DNA from: Peptacetobacter hiranonis
GTDB lineage: Bacteria; Bacillota; Clostridia; Peptostreptococcales; Peptostreptococcaceae
DNA: 64,000 nucleotides
Direction of reading: 5' to 3'
Assembly: GCF_008151785.1 (NCBI RefSeq)
Contig: NZ_CP036523.1
Span: 1,612,001-1,676,000, forward strand
The notes below the pieces were generated by a model. It made no database searches. It was not told where the DNA came from and saw nothing but the letters and a program-made list of their open reading frames with translations. A program made the translations under genes and the position numbers. The stretch's first letter is position 1. Each line of letters begins with the position of its first letter. Below, in pieces: positions 25,806 to 33,936 of this stretch.

Positions 25806-26523
25806 ACTTACCTCCCAATTTAAGTAAATTCAATTTAGCTGTAGCTTTATTAAGCTCATTAGCTTTTTTATTTTCCATATCTTCAAGGTACTTTGGTTTT
25901 TTGATAAAATTACCGATAACATCAGACTTACAAGCTACTGCTTCCATATCTTCCACTTTGATGTCAAAATAGTCCATGGCCTCTTCACTCGTCATCCATG
26001 TTTCAGCATTTACCATAGTTTCGATTTCCTCAAGTTTACTTTTATCTTTCAGATTTTCTCTGTAAATCTGCATAATACACTCCTGAAGTTTGTCCAATGT
26101 TTCAGACATTCCTTTCAGCTCATCAGCATTTAAAGACTGATTGTAAATATAAACTGATGGTTTATGAATCATCATACTAGACCCAGTTCTCATTACCACC
26201 TCATCACCAGCTAAAGCTATAACGGATGCTATGCTTGCTGCAAGTCCATCTACATATACAGTCTTATGACCTTTGAAGTTCTTTAACATATTGTAAATAG
26301 TTATGCCAGCAAAGACCGAACCACCACCAGAGTTTATATGTATTTCTAGATCCTTATCTTCACATCCATTTAAAAAGTTTTTAACCGATTCTGGATACTG
26401 GTCTGTATCATCCCATGCACCCCACCAACTACTCACGATATCTCCATAAAAATACAGTACTGCTTTATTATTGGTTATATTTTTTACACTCAGAAAATCT
26501 TTAAGATTGTCAACTTTATTCAT
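25795..26523 (-). CDS. Head maturation protease, ClpP-like (S14)
   Basis: The protein is a ClpP-fold serine protease that removes the scaffold domain of the capsid protein. INSGGGSVFAG, LAASIASVIALAGDEV (catalytic Ser) and MMIHKPSV (catalytic His) are visible. The start at 26523 is chosen because AGGAGG lies 8 bases upstream. It overlaps the portal gene by 8 bp and the capsid gene start by 11 bp. Confidence 0.92.
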   Translation of the reverse strand: MNKVDNLKDFLSVKNITNNKAVLYFYGDIVSSWWGAWDDTDQYPESVKNFLNGCEDKDLEIHINSGGGSVFAGITIYNMLKNFKGHKTVYVDGLAASIASVIALAGDEVVMRTGSSMMIHKPSVYIYNQSLNADELKGMSETLDKLQECIMQIYRENLKDKSKLEEIETMVNAETWMTSEEAMDYFDIKVEDMEAVACKSDVIGNFIKKPKYLEDMENKKANELNKATAKLNLLKLGGKYES

Positions 26524-27688
26524 CTCCATCACCTCCTTCTACAGTAGTATCTATAGTTGCGGTATCTAACCTTCTAATAGGTTTATCTCCGCCTTCTATT
26601 GGTGTTAAGTTCAGAACTTCTCTCCATTCATTTGGAGTCATAGCTCCTCTATCTACCATTGCTTGCAAGTTCAATTTTGTTTGCATACTTGCATACTGAA
26701 GTGATACAGATTCAAATACTATCCTATTTCCAAAGCCTCTTTCACGTCTGGTAAATAGCTTTCTTGTAAATTCATTTGATAACTGAATTGCTATAGGCTC
26801 TAATACTGACTCATAAAAAGCATTCCACTCATCTTCTGAGTATTTACTCTGTACGATATTTTCATTGACATTAAAAAAATCGTATAGTCTCATTTTTGCA
26901 TTAGTCATCTGTAATGCATTTGGGACATACGATTCATTTTTGACCTGTTCAACATCATACTTAGGGTCGGTTGCTGCTGCTCCTCCGTTATTCTTGTCTA
27001 TATTAAGATATGAGTCCACAAACTTCTGAGTCTGTTTTTCTATATCCTCTTCTTTTAAGACTTGTTTGAATTTTAAAAGCCATTTTATGACGTTACTATT
27101 TTTAATAGCTTTTACAACACCTTGGTCTGTTGTGTTTATAACTTCCATTAGAGATTTCAAAGCATCCTTTGGTGATGTACCAAATATATCATTACCATTG
27201 AAGTCAGTTCTAAGATGTATTATTCTGTCATACGGATACTTGACCTTATTTCCATTAGGCAAATGAAAGACTAATTTCAAGACTCCATTATCATATTCAG
27301 CTTCTACTCCATTAGCCTCAACTGGATAAATCTGATTTGGTAGGCCATACTCATCTGAAGTTATAACTGCAAATGCATTTCCGTTTAACAAGAACTGACT
27401 AACCATCTTTTCAAGAAATACCTGAGAAGACATCAATGGATTAGGTTCTTCGATTAAAAATCTCATGTATGGTTCTGGATTTATTACCAAATTTCCATCC
27501 TGACTTCTAATATGCTTTGGTGTCATTTTTCCTACTGCCTTCACGATGGGACGAATAGTAGCTCTTACTATGTCAGATTTATACAAGACTCCATTCCAAG
27601 TATAGAATCCATTTCCTCTTTCTTGTATAAGCTCTACTTTGGTTCTACTAGGAGCTTCTTTAGTTTTAAATATATTAAAAAATTTCAC
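26516..27688 (-). CDS. Portal protein, HK97 family
   Basis: The 390-residue protein forms the dodecameric ring for DNA entry. RATIRPIVKAVGKMTPKHIR, LIEEPNPLMSSQVFLEKMVSQFLLNGNAF and the stem region with VNENIVQSKYSEDEWNAFYES are typical of phage portals of the HK97/SPP1 clan. It sits between the terminase and protease genes as expected. Confidence 0.92.
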   Translation of the reverse strand: MKFFNIFKTKEAPSRTKVELIQERGNGFYTWNGVLYKSDIVRATIRPIVKAVGKMTPKHIRSQDGNLVINPEPYMRFLIEEPNPLMSSQVFLEKMVSQFLLNGNAFAVITSDEYGLPNQIYPVEANGVEAEYDNGVLKLVFHLPNGNKVKYPYDRIIHLRTDFNGNDIFGTSPKDALKSLMEVINTTDQGVVKAIKNSNVIKWLLKFKQVLKEEDIEKQTQKFVDSYLNIDKNNGGAAATDPKYDVEQVKNESYVPNALQMTNAKMRLYDFFNVNENIVQSKYSEDEWNAFYESVLEPIAIQLSNEFTRKLFTRRERGFGNRIVFESVSLQYASMQTKLNLQAMVDRGAMTPNEWREVLNLTPIEGGDKPIRRLDTATIDTTVEGGDGDE

Positions 27689-27700
27689 TTATTCACCTCC

Positions 27701-29386
27701 TTACAGTAGATTTTCATAATCGCTACGTTTATCTTTTAGAACTACATACGCATCTAAAAGAGCTGCGGCCATATCTATTCTTCTACGTTTATTATTCGTC
27801 TTACATGGCTGAATGTTTTCATTCTTATCAATGTCAATGGCCACATTTGATAAGCACCATTTCATTATTGGGTTGTTGTTATAGTTGATTATTTTAGATT
27901 TCAAGTCTGCTTTTAACTGATACATTGGTTCAGACAGAGTCTTTTTCCCCTGATGAACTGGTACCATAGCCTCTTTACCAAAATATCCAGCCATTTCTTC
28001 AGCCCAGTATGAAGCTGACCATGCATCATATCCAATCCATGGTAAATAAATTCCATATTCATCTCTAACTTCATTAAACCAAGCTGTCACATATTTTGGA
28101 TGAACCTTGTTACCAGGACACGTTCTCATAAGTCCCTGCTCTACCCATAAATCATATGGAATTTTATCTTCCTGAGTTCTTTCTTCTAAGAGATCCTCTG
28201 GTAGCCATGCCATACATAGACAGTAAATAGTTTCTTCTCCAGGACGCATAAAAATAACGACTGCACAAGTTAAGTCAGTCGTTTTACTCAAGTCTGTTCC
28301 GCCTATTCCATAATTTACATTCATAGTTGTAATATCAAATAGGTCTTTATTATTCAGTTCTTCAAATGTTAGCCATGTTTCAGAAGATGTTTCTCTGATA
28401 TTGAAATCTTTTGTAAGTAGATTTTTGACCAATAAAGGATTAGCTTTTGCCTTATTCACTTTACTAGTCAAGTTATCTAGTTTCTTGATAGTTCCTAGTC
28501 CAGGATTAGCTTTTGCATAGCAACTTTCATCTGTCCACTCTGTTCTACTATCAAGCTCATAAATAACTGGTAACACTCTCTCATCGTGATAACCATCTGG
28601 GTCACCATAACCATTTAGAATCAATTCACATTCATCGTATTTCATATCGTAAACTGATTCTCTTATTGTACCTGCAGTTGTAGTAATAAATATCATAGGC
28701 TCTTCTCTCGATGAAGTACCATCAACTATAACGTCATACAAGTTCTTGTCCTTCCATGCGTGTATCTCATCAAGTAAAGCTCCATGAACATTCAATCCAT
28801 CCAATGAATCTGAGTCACGTCCAAGTGGCTTGAATATACTTTCATTTACTTCAGATGTCATTTCTGCTACTAATGGCTTTATTCTTTTTAATAATACTGG
28901 TGATTTTTTCACCATTTTCTTAGACTCAAGCCATATTATTTTTGCCTGGTCTTTCTTGCTGGCAACCGCATATATCTCTGCTCCACCTTCTCCATCAGCT
29001 ATCATCAAATACAATCCAATAGCCGCTGCTAAAGTAGATTTTCCATTTTTTCTGGCGACAATCAAAATAACTTCTCTGTATTTTCTAGTTCCATCTATCT
29101 TATGGACAATACCAAACATAGCTGCAACAAGAGCCTTTTGCCATAGCTCCATTATGAAACTCTTACCAGCAACACTCCCTTTACTATGTTTACAGAAACC
29201 TTCTATGAATTTGATTGCATGCAGTGCCTTCTGAGGATTATATTCCCATTCGCCTTCCTCATCATTTATAACTCTTACAAGTTCCTTATAAACAATCTTG
29301 ACTTTATTTGATACAACGACCTCACCTTTTTCAATCTGATTGTGATACTCAATGATTGGGTTGTAGTTATTCGGATAATTTTTCAT
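27701..29386 (-). CDS. Terminase large subunit
   Basis: The 561-residue packaging motor has an ATPase domain with the Walker A-like segment ARKNGKST near residue 111, Walker B-like hydrophobic strand GALLDEIHAW, and a C-terminal nuclease domain beginning near YGIGGTDLSKTTDLT with acidic residues (GYDAWS). It belongs to the Terminase_1 (phage HK97-like) family. It starts right after the small subunit gene. Confidence 0.94.
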   Translation of the reverse strand: MKNYPNNYNPIIEYHNQIEKGEVVVSNKVKIVYKELVRVINDEEGEWEYNPQKALHAIKFIEGFCKHSKGSVAGKSFIMELWQKALVAAMFGIVHKIDGTRKYREVILIVARKNGKSTLAAAIGLYLMIADGEGGAEIYAVASKKDQAKIIWLESKKMVKKSPVLLKRIKPLVAEMTSEVNESIFKPLGRDSDSLDGLNVHGALLDEIHAWKDKNLYDVIVDGTSSREEPMIFITTTAGTIRESVYDMKYDECELILNGYGDPDGYHDERVLPVIYELDSRTEWTDESCYAKANPGLGTIKKLDNLTSKVNKAKANPLLVKNLLTKDFNIRETSSETWLTFEELNNKDLFDITTMNVNYGIGGTDLSKTTDLTCAVVIFMRPGEETIYCLCMAWLPEDLLEERTQEDKIPYDLWVEQGLMRTCPGNKVHPKYVTAWFNEVRDEYGIYLPWIGYDAWSASYWAEEMAGYFGKEAMVPVHQGKKTLSEPMYQLKADLKSKIINYNNNPIMKWCLSNVAIDIDKNENIQPCKTNNKRRRIDMAAALLDAYVVLKDKRSDYENLL

Positions 29387-29746
29387 TTATATCTTAGAAT
29401 TTAAAAAATCATCAAAGCCATCATCCACTACTGCTACCTCTTTTGGTAGAAGGTTAATCAATTTATCACTTAAATTCGTATATCTCTGAATCATAGTGTT
29501 ATAAATTTTAACTGCTGGATGCTCTCTGATGATTGTGTAATCTCCCTGACACATTTCGTCTATAGTTCCAAATTCATTTATCTGTTCTTTTAGTTCTTGT
29601 AAGGTTATTCTCATAAAGGCTGACTCAGAAATAAGCCCCTCAGCGACTTTTTTCTTTTTCTCGTCTATATCCTTAAAAATTCTTTTAAGTCTATTTTCCT
29701 CTTTCTTAATCTTTTCTTCTTTCGTCAATTCCTTTTTTGTTGTCAT
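29387..29746 (-). CDS. Terminase small subunit (P27 family-like)
   Basis: The 119-residue protein is basic and helical at the start (KKELTKEEKIKKEENRLKRIF) and has REHPAVKIYNTMIQRYTNLSDKLINLLPKE, the typical P27-family C-terminal pattern. It recognises phage DNA for packaging and lies directly before the large subunit gene. Confidence 0.85.
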   Translation of the reverse strand: MTTKKELTKEEKIKKEENRLKRIFKDIDEKKKKVAEGLISESAFMRITLQELKEQINEFGTIDEMCQGDYTIIREHPAVKIYNTMIQRYTNLSDKLINLLPKEVAVVDDGFDDFLNSKI

Positions 29747-29759
29747 AAATCACCTTAAA

Positions 29760-29904
29760 TTATTTCCCATTTTTATAGTTTTGAAAATAGTAAAAAATGG
29801 GGGTGGGGGTTATGTGAGATACCCTGTGCGTTGTTTGTATGTAGGACAAGCGGTCGTAGGGAATGACAACACTTATCAATTAATGGGGGGACTATTGGTC
29901 TAAT
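29760..29904. other. Candidate cohesive-end (cos) region
   Basis: This 145-bp gap between the HNH and small terminase genes is unusually G-rich on the plus strand (GGGGGTGGGGG, then CCCTGTGCG, AAGCGGTCGTAGGG and GGGGGGA) compared with its AT-rich surroundings, and codes for nothing. In cos phages with an HNH gene next to the terminase genes, cos lies near here. The exact ends cannot be read from sequence. Confidence 0.4.
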
Positions 29905-30201
29905 TTATTTCCCAGACTCTACTAAGTCTCCTGCTGCATTAAATGTTAATCCTTCTCTAGTCCATGAATACTTCTCAAAGTGTTCACGATTATGACACTC
30001 TTGACACAAGACTTCTAAGTTCGCCCAGTTAAGTGTTACTTCAGGATCATTTATATTCCCTGGATGAATATAATTCTTATGATGAACTATATCTCCATTA
30101 GCTCCACATCTCTCACAGATTCCTAACTTATATTTGAAATAGGAATCCCTACACTTTTTCCATTCTTTACTCTTATAAAACTTCTTCGCATAATCCTTCA
30201 T
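29905..30201 (-). CDS. HNH endonuclease, packaging-associated
   Basis: The 98-residue protein has the HNH/zinc pattern: CERCGANGDIVHHKNYIHPGN, then WANLEVLCQECHNREH. Four Cys residues in two CXXC pairs bind zinc. HNH proteins beside terminase genes assist cos cleavage in HK97-type phages. Confidence 0.9.
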   Translation of the reverse strand: MKDYAKKFYKSKEWKKCRDSYFKYKLGICERCGANGDIVHHKNYIHPGNINDPEVTLNWANLEVLCQECHNREHFEKYSWTREGLTFNAAGDLVESGK

Positions 30202-30390
30202 ATTTACCTCGTTGAATGTATCATATCTTATATTCTGTTACATTCACTTTTTATTTATTTTTTATATTTGCAATCAAGTGTTTTCAAATGTTTAAATGAT
30301 ATCATTTCACACCTCTAAAAATATCAATGTAACGTGACCTCATTATGATACATTGAATACATTTTTATAAAAAAGTTTATGCCCTTTTTT
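30202..30390. other. Intergenic region ahead of the packaging genes
   Basis: This 190-bp AT-rich gap between the small tyrosine recombinase and HNH genes contains no reading frame. It contains the palindromic ATGATATCAT and is a reasonable place for the late promoter that the ArpU-like protein may control, but no convincing promoter was assigned. Confidence 0.35.
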
Positions 30391-30939
30391 TTAAAAATAT
30401 CTCATATCATTCATAGCTTTCATAATAACATCCTGCTCTATACCTATGTATCTGAGCGTAATATTTGGACTTGAATGATTGAATATCTTCTGCAGTAGAG
30501 CTATATCTTTTGTTTTCTTGTAGTAATGATAGCCAAATGTTTTTCGCATTGAATGAGTTCCTAAGTCTTCAATTCCATACATCTCACCTAGCTCTCTTAT
30601 AATCCTATATGCTTGAGTTCTACCAATTGGACTGTTCTTACCTTTTCTACTCTTTATCAAATAATCTAAATCTTTTTTATCTGTAATATAACTATTCAAG
30701 GTTTTTCTTAATATAGGATTTATTGGTATCGGCTTATCTTTACCAGTCTTTTCTTCGGTGATCTTTATATACTTCTTATTTCTAACATCCTTAACCCTTA
30801 ACTTTAATATGTCAGATATGCGGAGCCCTCCATAAATTCCTAGTTCAAACATTACTAGATTTCTTTCATTCGTCGATTTTAAGTAGTCGCACATATCTTC
30901 TAAGACACGTTTGTCTCTTATAGGTTCAACGGACTCCAT
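30391..30939 (-). CDS. Tyrosine recombinase, catalytic domain only
   Basis: The 182-residue protein consists of the phage integrase catalytic domain. It has GGLRISDIL (Arg I), THSMRKTFG (HXXR), the second His in FNHSSPNI, and the Tyr in LRYIGI, so the residue set is complete. The N-terminal core-binding domain is missing. Such short recombinases are common beside the terminase genes of Firmicutes phages. Integration itself is better assigned to the serine recombinase at 44933. Confidence 0.85.
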   Translation of the reverse strand: MESVEPIRDKRVLEDMCDYLKSTNERNLVMFELGIYGGLRISDILKLRVKDVRNKKYIKITEEKTGKDKPIPINPILRKTLNSYITDKKDLDYLIKSRKGKNSPIGRTQAYRIIRELGEMYGIEDLGTHSMRKTFGYHYYKKTKDIALLQKIFNHSSPNITLRYIGIEQDVIMKAMNDMRYF

Positions 30940-31081
30940 TGCTCTTCACCTTTCTTTTCTTCTTTCTTTTCTCTTTCTCAAAGTGGTCAAACTTTGGTTT
31001 CTTACTCATCTCTCTCAATGTCTTAAACTCTTCATCGGTGAGTTCGGCTGCTTTTATTTCTCCAGCATCCCTCCACTTCAT
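30926..31081 (-). CDS. Small basic phage protein
   Basis: A 51-codon frame follows a strong AAGGAGGTG and begins MKWRDAGEIKAAELTDEEFKTLREM, ending in a very basic tail (KEKRKKKRKVKS). It overlaps the start of the recombinase gene by 14 bp. The function is unknown; the charge suggests nucleic acid binding. Confidence 0.55.
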   Translation of the reverse strand: MKWRDAGEIKAAELTDEEFKTLREMSKKPKFDHFEKEKRKKKRKVKSNGVR

Positions 31082-31187
31082 GGCAACACCTCCTTGAGAT
31101 AAGCACGAAAAAAGGCAGTCCTAAGACCACCTTCCTTCTCCCTTTTGTAATTGTTTATTATATATATGGTTATAATTTTGTTCACTA

Positions 31188-31706
31188 TCATTTTACTACT
31201 GTTTTTTCGTCTTTTTCGGACATAAATCGGACATCTTTCGGACATTTTGCCAAGACTGTTCCACCAAATAGAGCTATTGTAACCTTGTAAACTGCTACAT
31301 CTCTTATTCTTCTTAGCTGACGTTCAGAATAATCTAGTTTCATACTCATACTAACCCAACTCTTTCCCTCTATAAGACTCATTTGAACTACCCTTCTATG
31401 TATCTCATCCAGAGAGCTCATAGCTGTATCTATCTTAAAAATCATATGTTTAGTATTTTCTAATTCATTTTTAACTTTCAGTCTTCTCTCCATTAATTTA
31501 AGAGCATCTTTCTCAGTTGGATTACCTAATCCAGAACTCTGAACTTTTATAGAGTCATACTCTATAGCTGGCAATGTAGCTATCATATTTGCCAACATCT
31601 TATTTTCTTTTTCAAGAATTTTTATATTAGCTTTTAGCTGCTTATAACTTCTAAGAGTTTTTTCTGTATGTCTTATAAATTCTTTTTCTATTTTGGTTAC
31701 AGTCAT
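31188..31706 (-). CDS. ArpU/RinA-like late transcription regulator
   Basis: The 172-residue protein has N-terminal helices and a sigma-region-4-like helix-turn-helix near residues 105-140 (EIHRRVVQMSLIEGKSWVSMSMKLDYSERQLRRIRD). Proteins of this kind sit just before the packaging genes in Gram-positive phages and switch on late transcription. Family assignment is from this motif and position. Confidence 0.75.
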   Translation of the reverse strand: MTVTKIEKEFIRHTEKTLRSYKQLKANIKILEKENKMLANMIATLPAIEYDSIKVQSSGLGNPTEKDALKLMERRLKVKNELENTKHMIFKIDTAMSSLDEIHRRVVQMSLIEGKSWVSMSMKLDYSERQLRRIRDVAVYKVTIALFGGTVLAKCPKDVRFMSEKDEKTVVK

Positions 31707-31718
31707 TACGGCTCCTTT

Positions 31719-31847
31719 CTATCTTGAGAAGCCTTTTAACATTCCATCCCTCACTACAAAACATAGTTTTATATCCTTGTATATTTCAAAAGCTTCTTCA
31801 AGTGTTATATCTTTTATGTTTATAATTTTTATATCTTTCATTTTCAT
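31719..31847 (-). CDS. Small phage protein, 42 residues
   Basis: A 42-codon frame begins MKMKDIKIINIKDITLEEAFEIYKDIKL and ends FSR, preceded by GGAG. Similar short helical proteins are common upstream of ArpU-type genes. The function is unknown. Confidence 0.5.
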   Translation of the reverse strand: MKMKDIKIINIKDITLEEAFEIYKDIKLCFVVRDGMLKGFSR

Positions 31848-31861
31848 ATGCTCCTATCTAA

Positions 31862-31890
31862 TTGATATTATTAGTTGAGCATGATATAAT
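31862..31890 (+). promoter_or_regulatory. Plus-strand sigma-A promoter for small RNA 1
   Basis: TTGATA at 31862-31867 and TATAAT at 31885-31890 are separated by exactly 17 bp. The promoter points against the surrounding minus-strand genes, toward a terminator 40 bp downstream, with no reading frame between. Confidence 0.75.
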
Positions 31891-31896
31891 TATCTT

Positions 31897-31963
31897 ACTA
31901 GTTGATAATGACATCATGCTCATGATGTTGGAGATTGTATTGCCAGTACAATCTCCTTTTTTT
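31897..31963 (+). ncRNA. Putative small RNA 1 in the prophage
   Basis: A transcript from the promoter at 31862 would be about 65 nt. It contains one hairpin (ACATCATG/CATGATGT) and ends in a strong terminator, GGAGATTGTA paired with TACAATCTCC and followed by seven T residues. It lies between two small minus-strand genes and has no start codon with a ribosome binding site. A second RNA of the same layout lies at 36266. Confidence 0.6.
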
Positions 31964-31968
31964 ATTGC

Positions 31969-32124
31969 CTAACTTTCAACTTCTATTTCCTTTATACTCA
32001 TTACTCCGTTCCATTCTTTCCCTGATATATACTCTCTAGCTTTATCATAGCTACTAAATACTTTTTCTAATTCTCTTTCACCCATTGACTCTTTAAATAC
32101 TAAAAATATACTCATCAACTTCAT
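31969..32124 (-). CDS. Small phage protein, 51 residues
   Basis: The frame begins MKLMSIFLVFKESMGERELEKVFSSYDKAREYISGKEW and ends in an acidic beta-like stretch. GGAAGAG lies before the start, and the start overlaps the stop of the upstream coiled-coil gene. The function is unknown. Confidence 0.55.
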   Translation of the reverse strand: MKLMSIFLVFKESMGERELEKVFSSYDKAREYISGKEWNGVMSIKEIEVES

Positions 32125-32513
32125 TACTCTTCCTCCATTTTTATATATATTTTTGTTTCATATTTCTTTTCTAGTTCCTCTATTTTTTCATTTATTTTCT
32201 TAGCATATTTCTTTTTTATTCTATCGCTCTTAGCATTAAATAAACGACCTCTTTCTTTATCGATTCTATCAAGTATCAATCCACATGATCTAAGAATGCG
32301 GTCTTTTTTTTCAATTTCAAATTCTAAATCTCTAATATCCTCCTGAAGGTCTTTTATCTCTTGCTCCATCTCTTGCTGGAAACCTATACTTATCTGAAAT
32401 CTATGCTCGCATTTACTTATAAGTTCATCCTTTTCAAGCAACTTCATCTCATAATACTCTCTCAACTCTTGTTTCATCTTGTTCACTTGACTAGTAGTAA
32501 ATAATCCAAACAT
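32124..32513 (-). CDS. Phage coiled-coil protein of unknown function
   Basis: The 129-residue protein is almost entirely charged coiled coil (EQEIKDLQEDIRDLEFEIEKKDRIL and later KINEKIEELEKKYETKIYIKMEEE). Its stop and start overlap those of its neighbours, showing tight packing in the early operon. No family is recognised. Confidence 0.6.
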   Translation of the reverse strand: MFGLFTTSQVNKMKQELREYYEMKLLEKDELISKCEHRFQISIGFQQEMEQEIKDLQEDIRDLEFEIEKKDRILRSCGLILDRIDKERGRLFNAKSDRIKKKYAKKINEKIEELEKKYETKIYIKMEEE

Positions 32514-32794
32514 TACTCAACCTCCTTTACTTCCCAGACAGCTCTTCTGTCCCAACCTCTGTTTTCTAATTTTGCATTATGCTTTTCAAATCCTGCTGCT
32601 ATTTCTTTAGCTGTAAATCCTCTTGTTTCAAAATATGATAATATAGTCTGAATTACATCAAACCCTTCTTCCAATATTTCCTCATCGCTATCATCTATAG
32701 ATGCTTTTGAAAACTCACTGAACTCTTCCCAACATTTCAAAAGTGCTTCAAGTTCTGACCAATCCCTGTCTTGCTCTAACTGATATATATACAT
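32513..32794 (-). CDS. MazG-like nucleotide pyrophosphohydrolase-like phage protein
   Basis: The 93-residue protein resembles small phage MazG-like proteins: CWEEFSEFSKA, an acidic EEILEEGFDVIQTILSYFETRGF, then FEKHNAKLENRGW. Family members hydrolyse nucleoside triphosphates or alarmones using Glu/Asp-bound magnesium. It lies directly after the SSB gene. Confidence 0.7.
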   Translation of the reverse strand: MYIYQLEQDRDWSELEALLKCWEEFSEFSKASIDDSDEEILEEGFDVIQTILSYFETRGFTAKEIAAGFEKHNAKLENRGWDRRAVWEVKEVE

Positions 32795-32806
32795 CTGTTT
32801 CCCTCC

Positions 32807-33208
32807 TTAAAATGGTACGTCGTCTTCATCAACTGCTCCATAATTTTCTGGAACTTCTGATGGAGCATTCTGTTCTATATTTTCTTTCTTGCCTGGCTTA
32901 GCCAACATTCTTATCTTATTTCCACTAACCTTAGAATAATATCTTGTTTCTCCATCTTTTTCATACTTCTCTATTCTTAATGATCCAAGAAACTCAACTA
33001 AACATCCTTTAAGACACCAGTTTGAAATATACTCTGCTACCTTACCCATTGCCTCACAAGGAATGAAATCTGTATCTCTTGTGTTATCCTTTTTTAAGAA
33101 GTCCCTCTCAACTGCAATTGTAAACGATGCTACTGGAGTTCCACTTCCAGGAATGTATCTAAGTTCTGGGTCTCTAACTATTCGACCTACTAAAACTACA
33201 CTATTCAT
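32807..33208 (-). CDS. ssb: Single-stranded DNA-binding protein
   Basis: The 133-residue protein has an OB fold beginning MNSVVLVGRIVRDPELRYIPGSGTPVASFTIAVER, and the conserved acidic tip DEDDVPF that recruits replication proteins. It is phage-encoded and sits in the replication module. Confidence 0.93.
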   Translation of the reverse strand: MNSVVLVGRIVRDPELRYIPGSGTPVASFTIAVERDFLKKDNTRDTDFIPCEAMGKVAEYISNWCLKGCLVEFLGSLRIEKYEKDGETRYYSKVSGNKIRMLAKPGKKENIEQNAPSEVPENYGAVDEDDVPF

Positions 33209-33218
33209 AATCTTCCTC

Positions 33219-33593
33219 CTACTTTAATAAAGACTCAAAATATTCATATAACCCATCTGTTTCTTCCTCTGGTAACTTACTCATAAACTTTTTAAAGTCT
33301 TCTTTCAATCTTTCTTCACCAAATTTATTTGAAGCTGAGTTTAATAAGTCTTTTGCATCACCCTTTGACATTGAATATAAATTCTTAAGAATTTCTTGTT
33401 TTATAACTGTTGAAATTACTTTTTTCTGTACATCTTTTTCAAACATACCATCTAATACACTATCAACAAAGTTTGTTGACATATGTATACCAATATTTAT
33501 TAAATTATTTGTTATATCATTTAAATTTCCACGCACTGCTATATTTCCAAATTCTATCCCTTTATCATCTACTTTTAAATTACACTTAATCAT
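33219..33593 (-). CDS. Phage protein of unknown function
   Basis: The 124-residue protein has a beta-like N-terminus (MIKCNLKVDDKGIEFGNIAVRG) and a helical remainder ending EEETDGLYEYFESLLK. It lies between the gene at 33608 and ssb. No family is recognised. Confidence 0.6.
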   Translation of the reverse strand: MIKCNLKVDDKGIEFGNIAVRGNLNDITNNLINIGIHMSTNFVDSVLDGMFEKDVQKKVISTVIKQEILKNLYSMSKGDAKDLLNSASNKFGEERLKEDFKKFMSKLPEEETDGLYEYFESLLK

Positions 33594-33607
33594 TTCTATC
33601 TCTCCTT

Positions 33608-33931
33608 CTAACCAATTAAATCTTTTATTTTATATATTTTCCCTTCATCCTCAAGCTCTAAAAAGTCAGCATATCTAGGCTCTACCTTTATCCCATAAAC
33701 AACTGTCCTTCCATTTGCTCCAACCTTTGCATGTGTATAACCTACATACTTCAAAGCTATCAGTCTATTTCTAACATACCTACTATCACACTCTTTTTTA
33801 TCGTACTTCTGTCTTATCTTTTCAGGATCTTCTTTGTACACTACAACATCACCCCACCTTACATTGTCAACATTCCTAATCGTACTAAATACAGTACAAT
33901 TTCCTATTCCTTTCAAATCCACCTTACTCAC
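33608..33931 (-). CDS. Phage protein of unknown function
   Basis: The 107-residue protein begins MSKVDLKGIGNCTVFSTIRNVDNVRWGDVVVY and has a basic YDKKECDSRYVRNRLIALKYVGYTHAKVG segment that may bind nucleic acid. It lies 5 bp after the helicase gene, so a replication role is possible but unproven. Confidence 0.6.
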   Translation of the reverse strand: MSKVDLKGIGNCTVFSTIRNVDNVRWGDVVVYKEDPEKIRQKYDKKECDSRYVRNRLIALKYVGYTHAKVGANGRTVVYGIKVEPRYADFLELEDEGKIYKIKDLIG

Positions 33932-33936
33932 CTCTT

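Noticed and set aside
29820-29904. tRNA gene in the G-rich gap
   Set aside because: No cloverleaf with acceptor, D and T arms could be built; the G-rich composition fits cos better.
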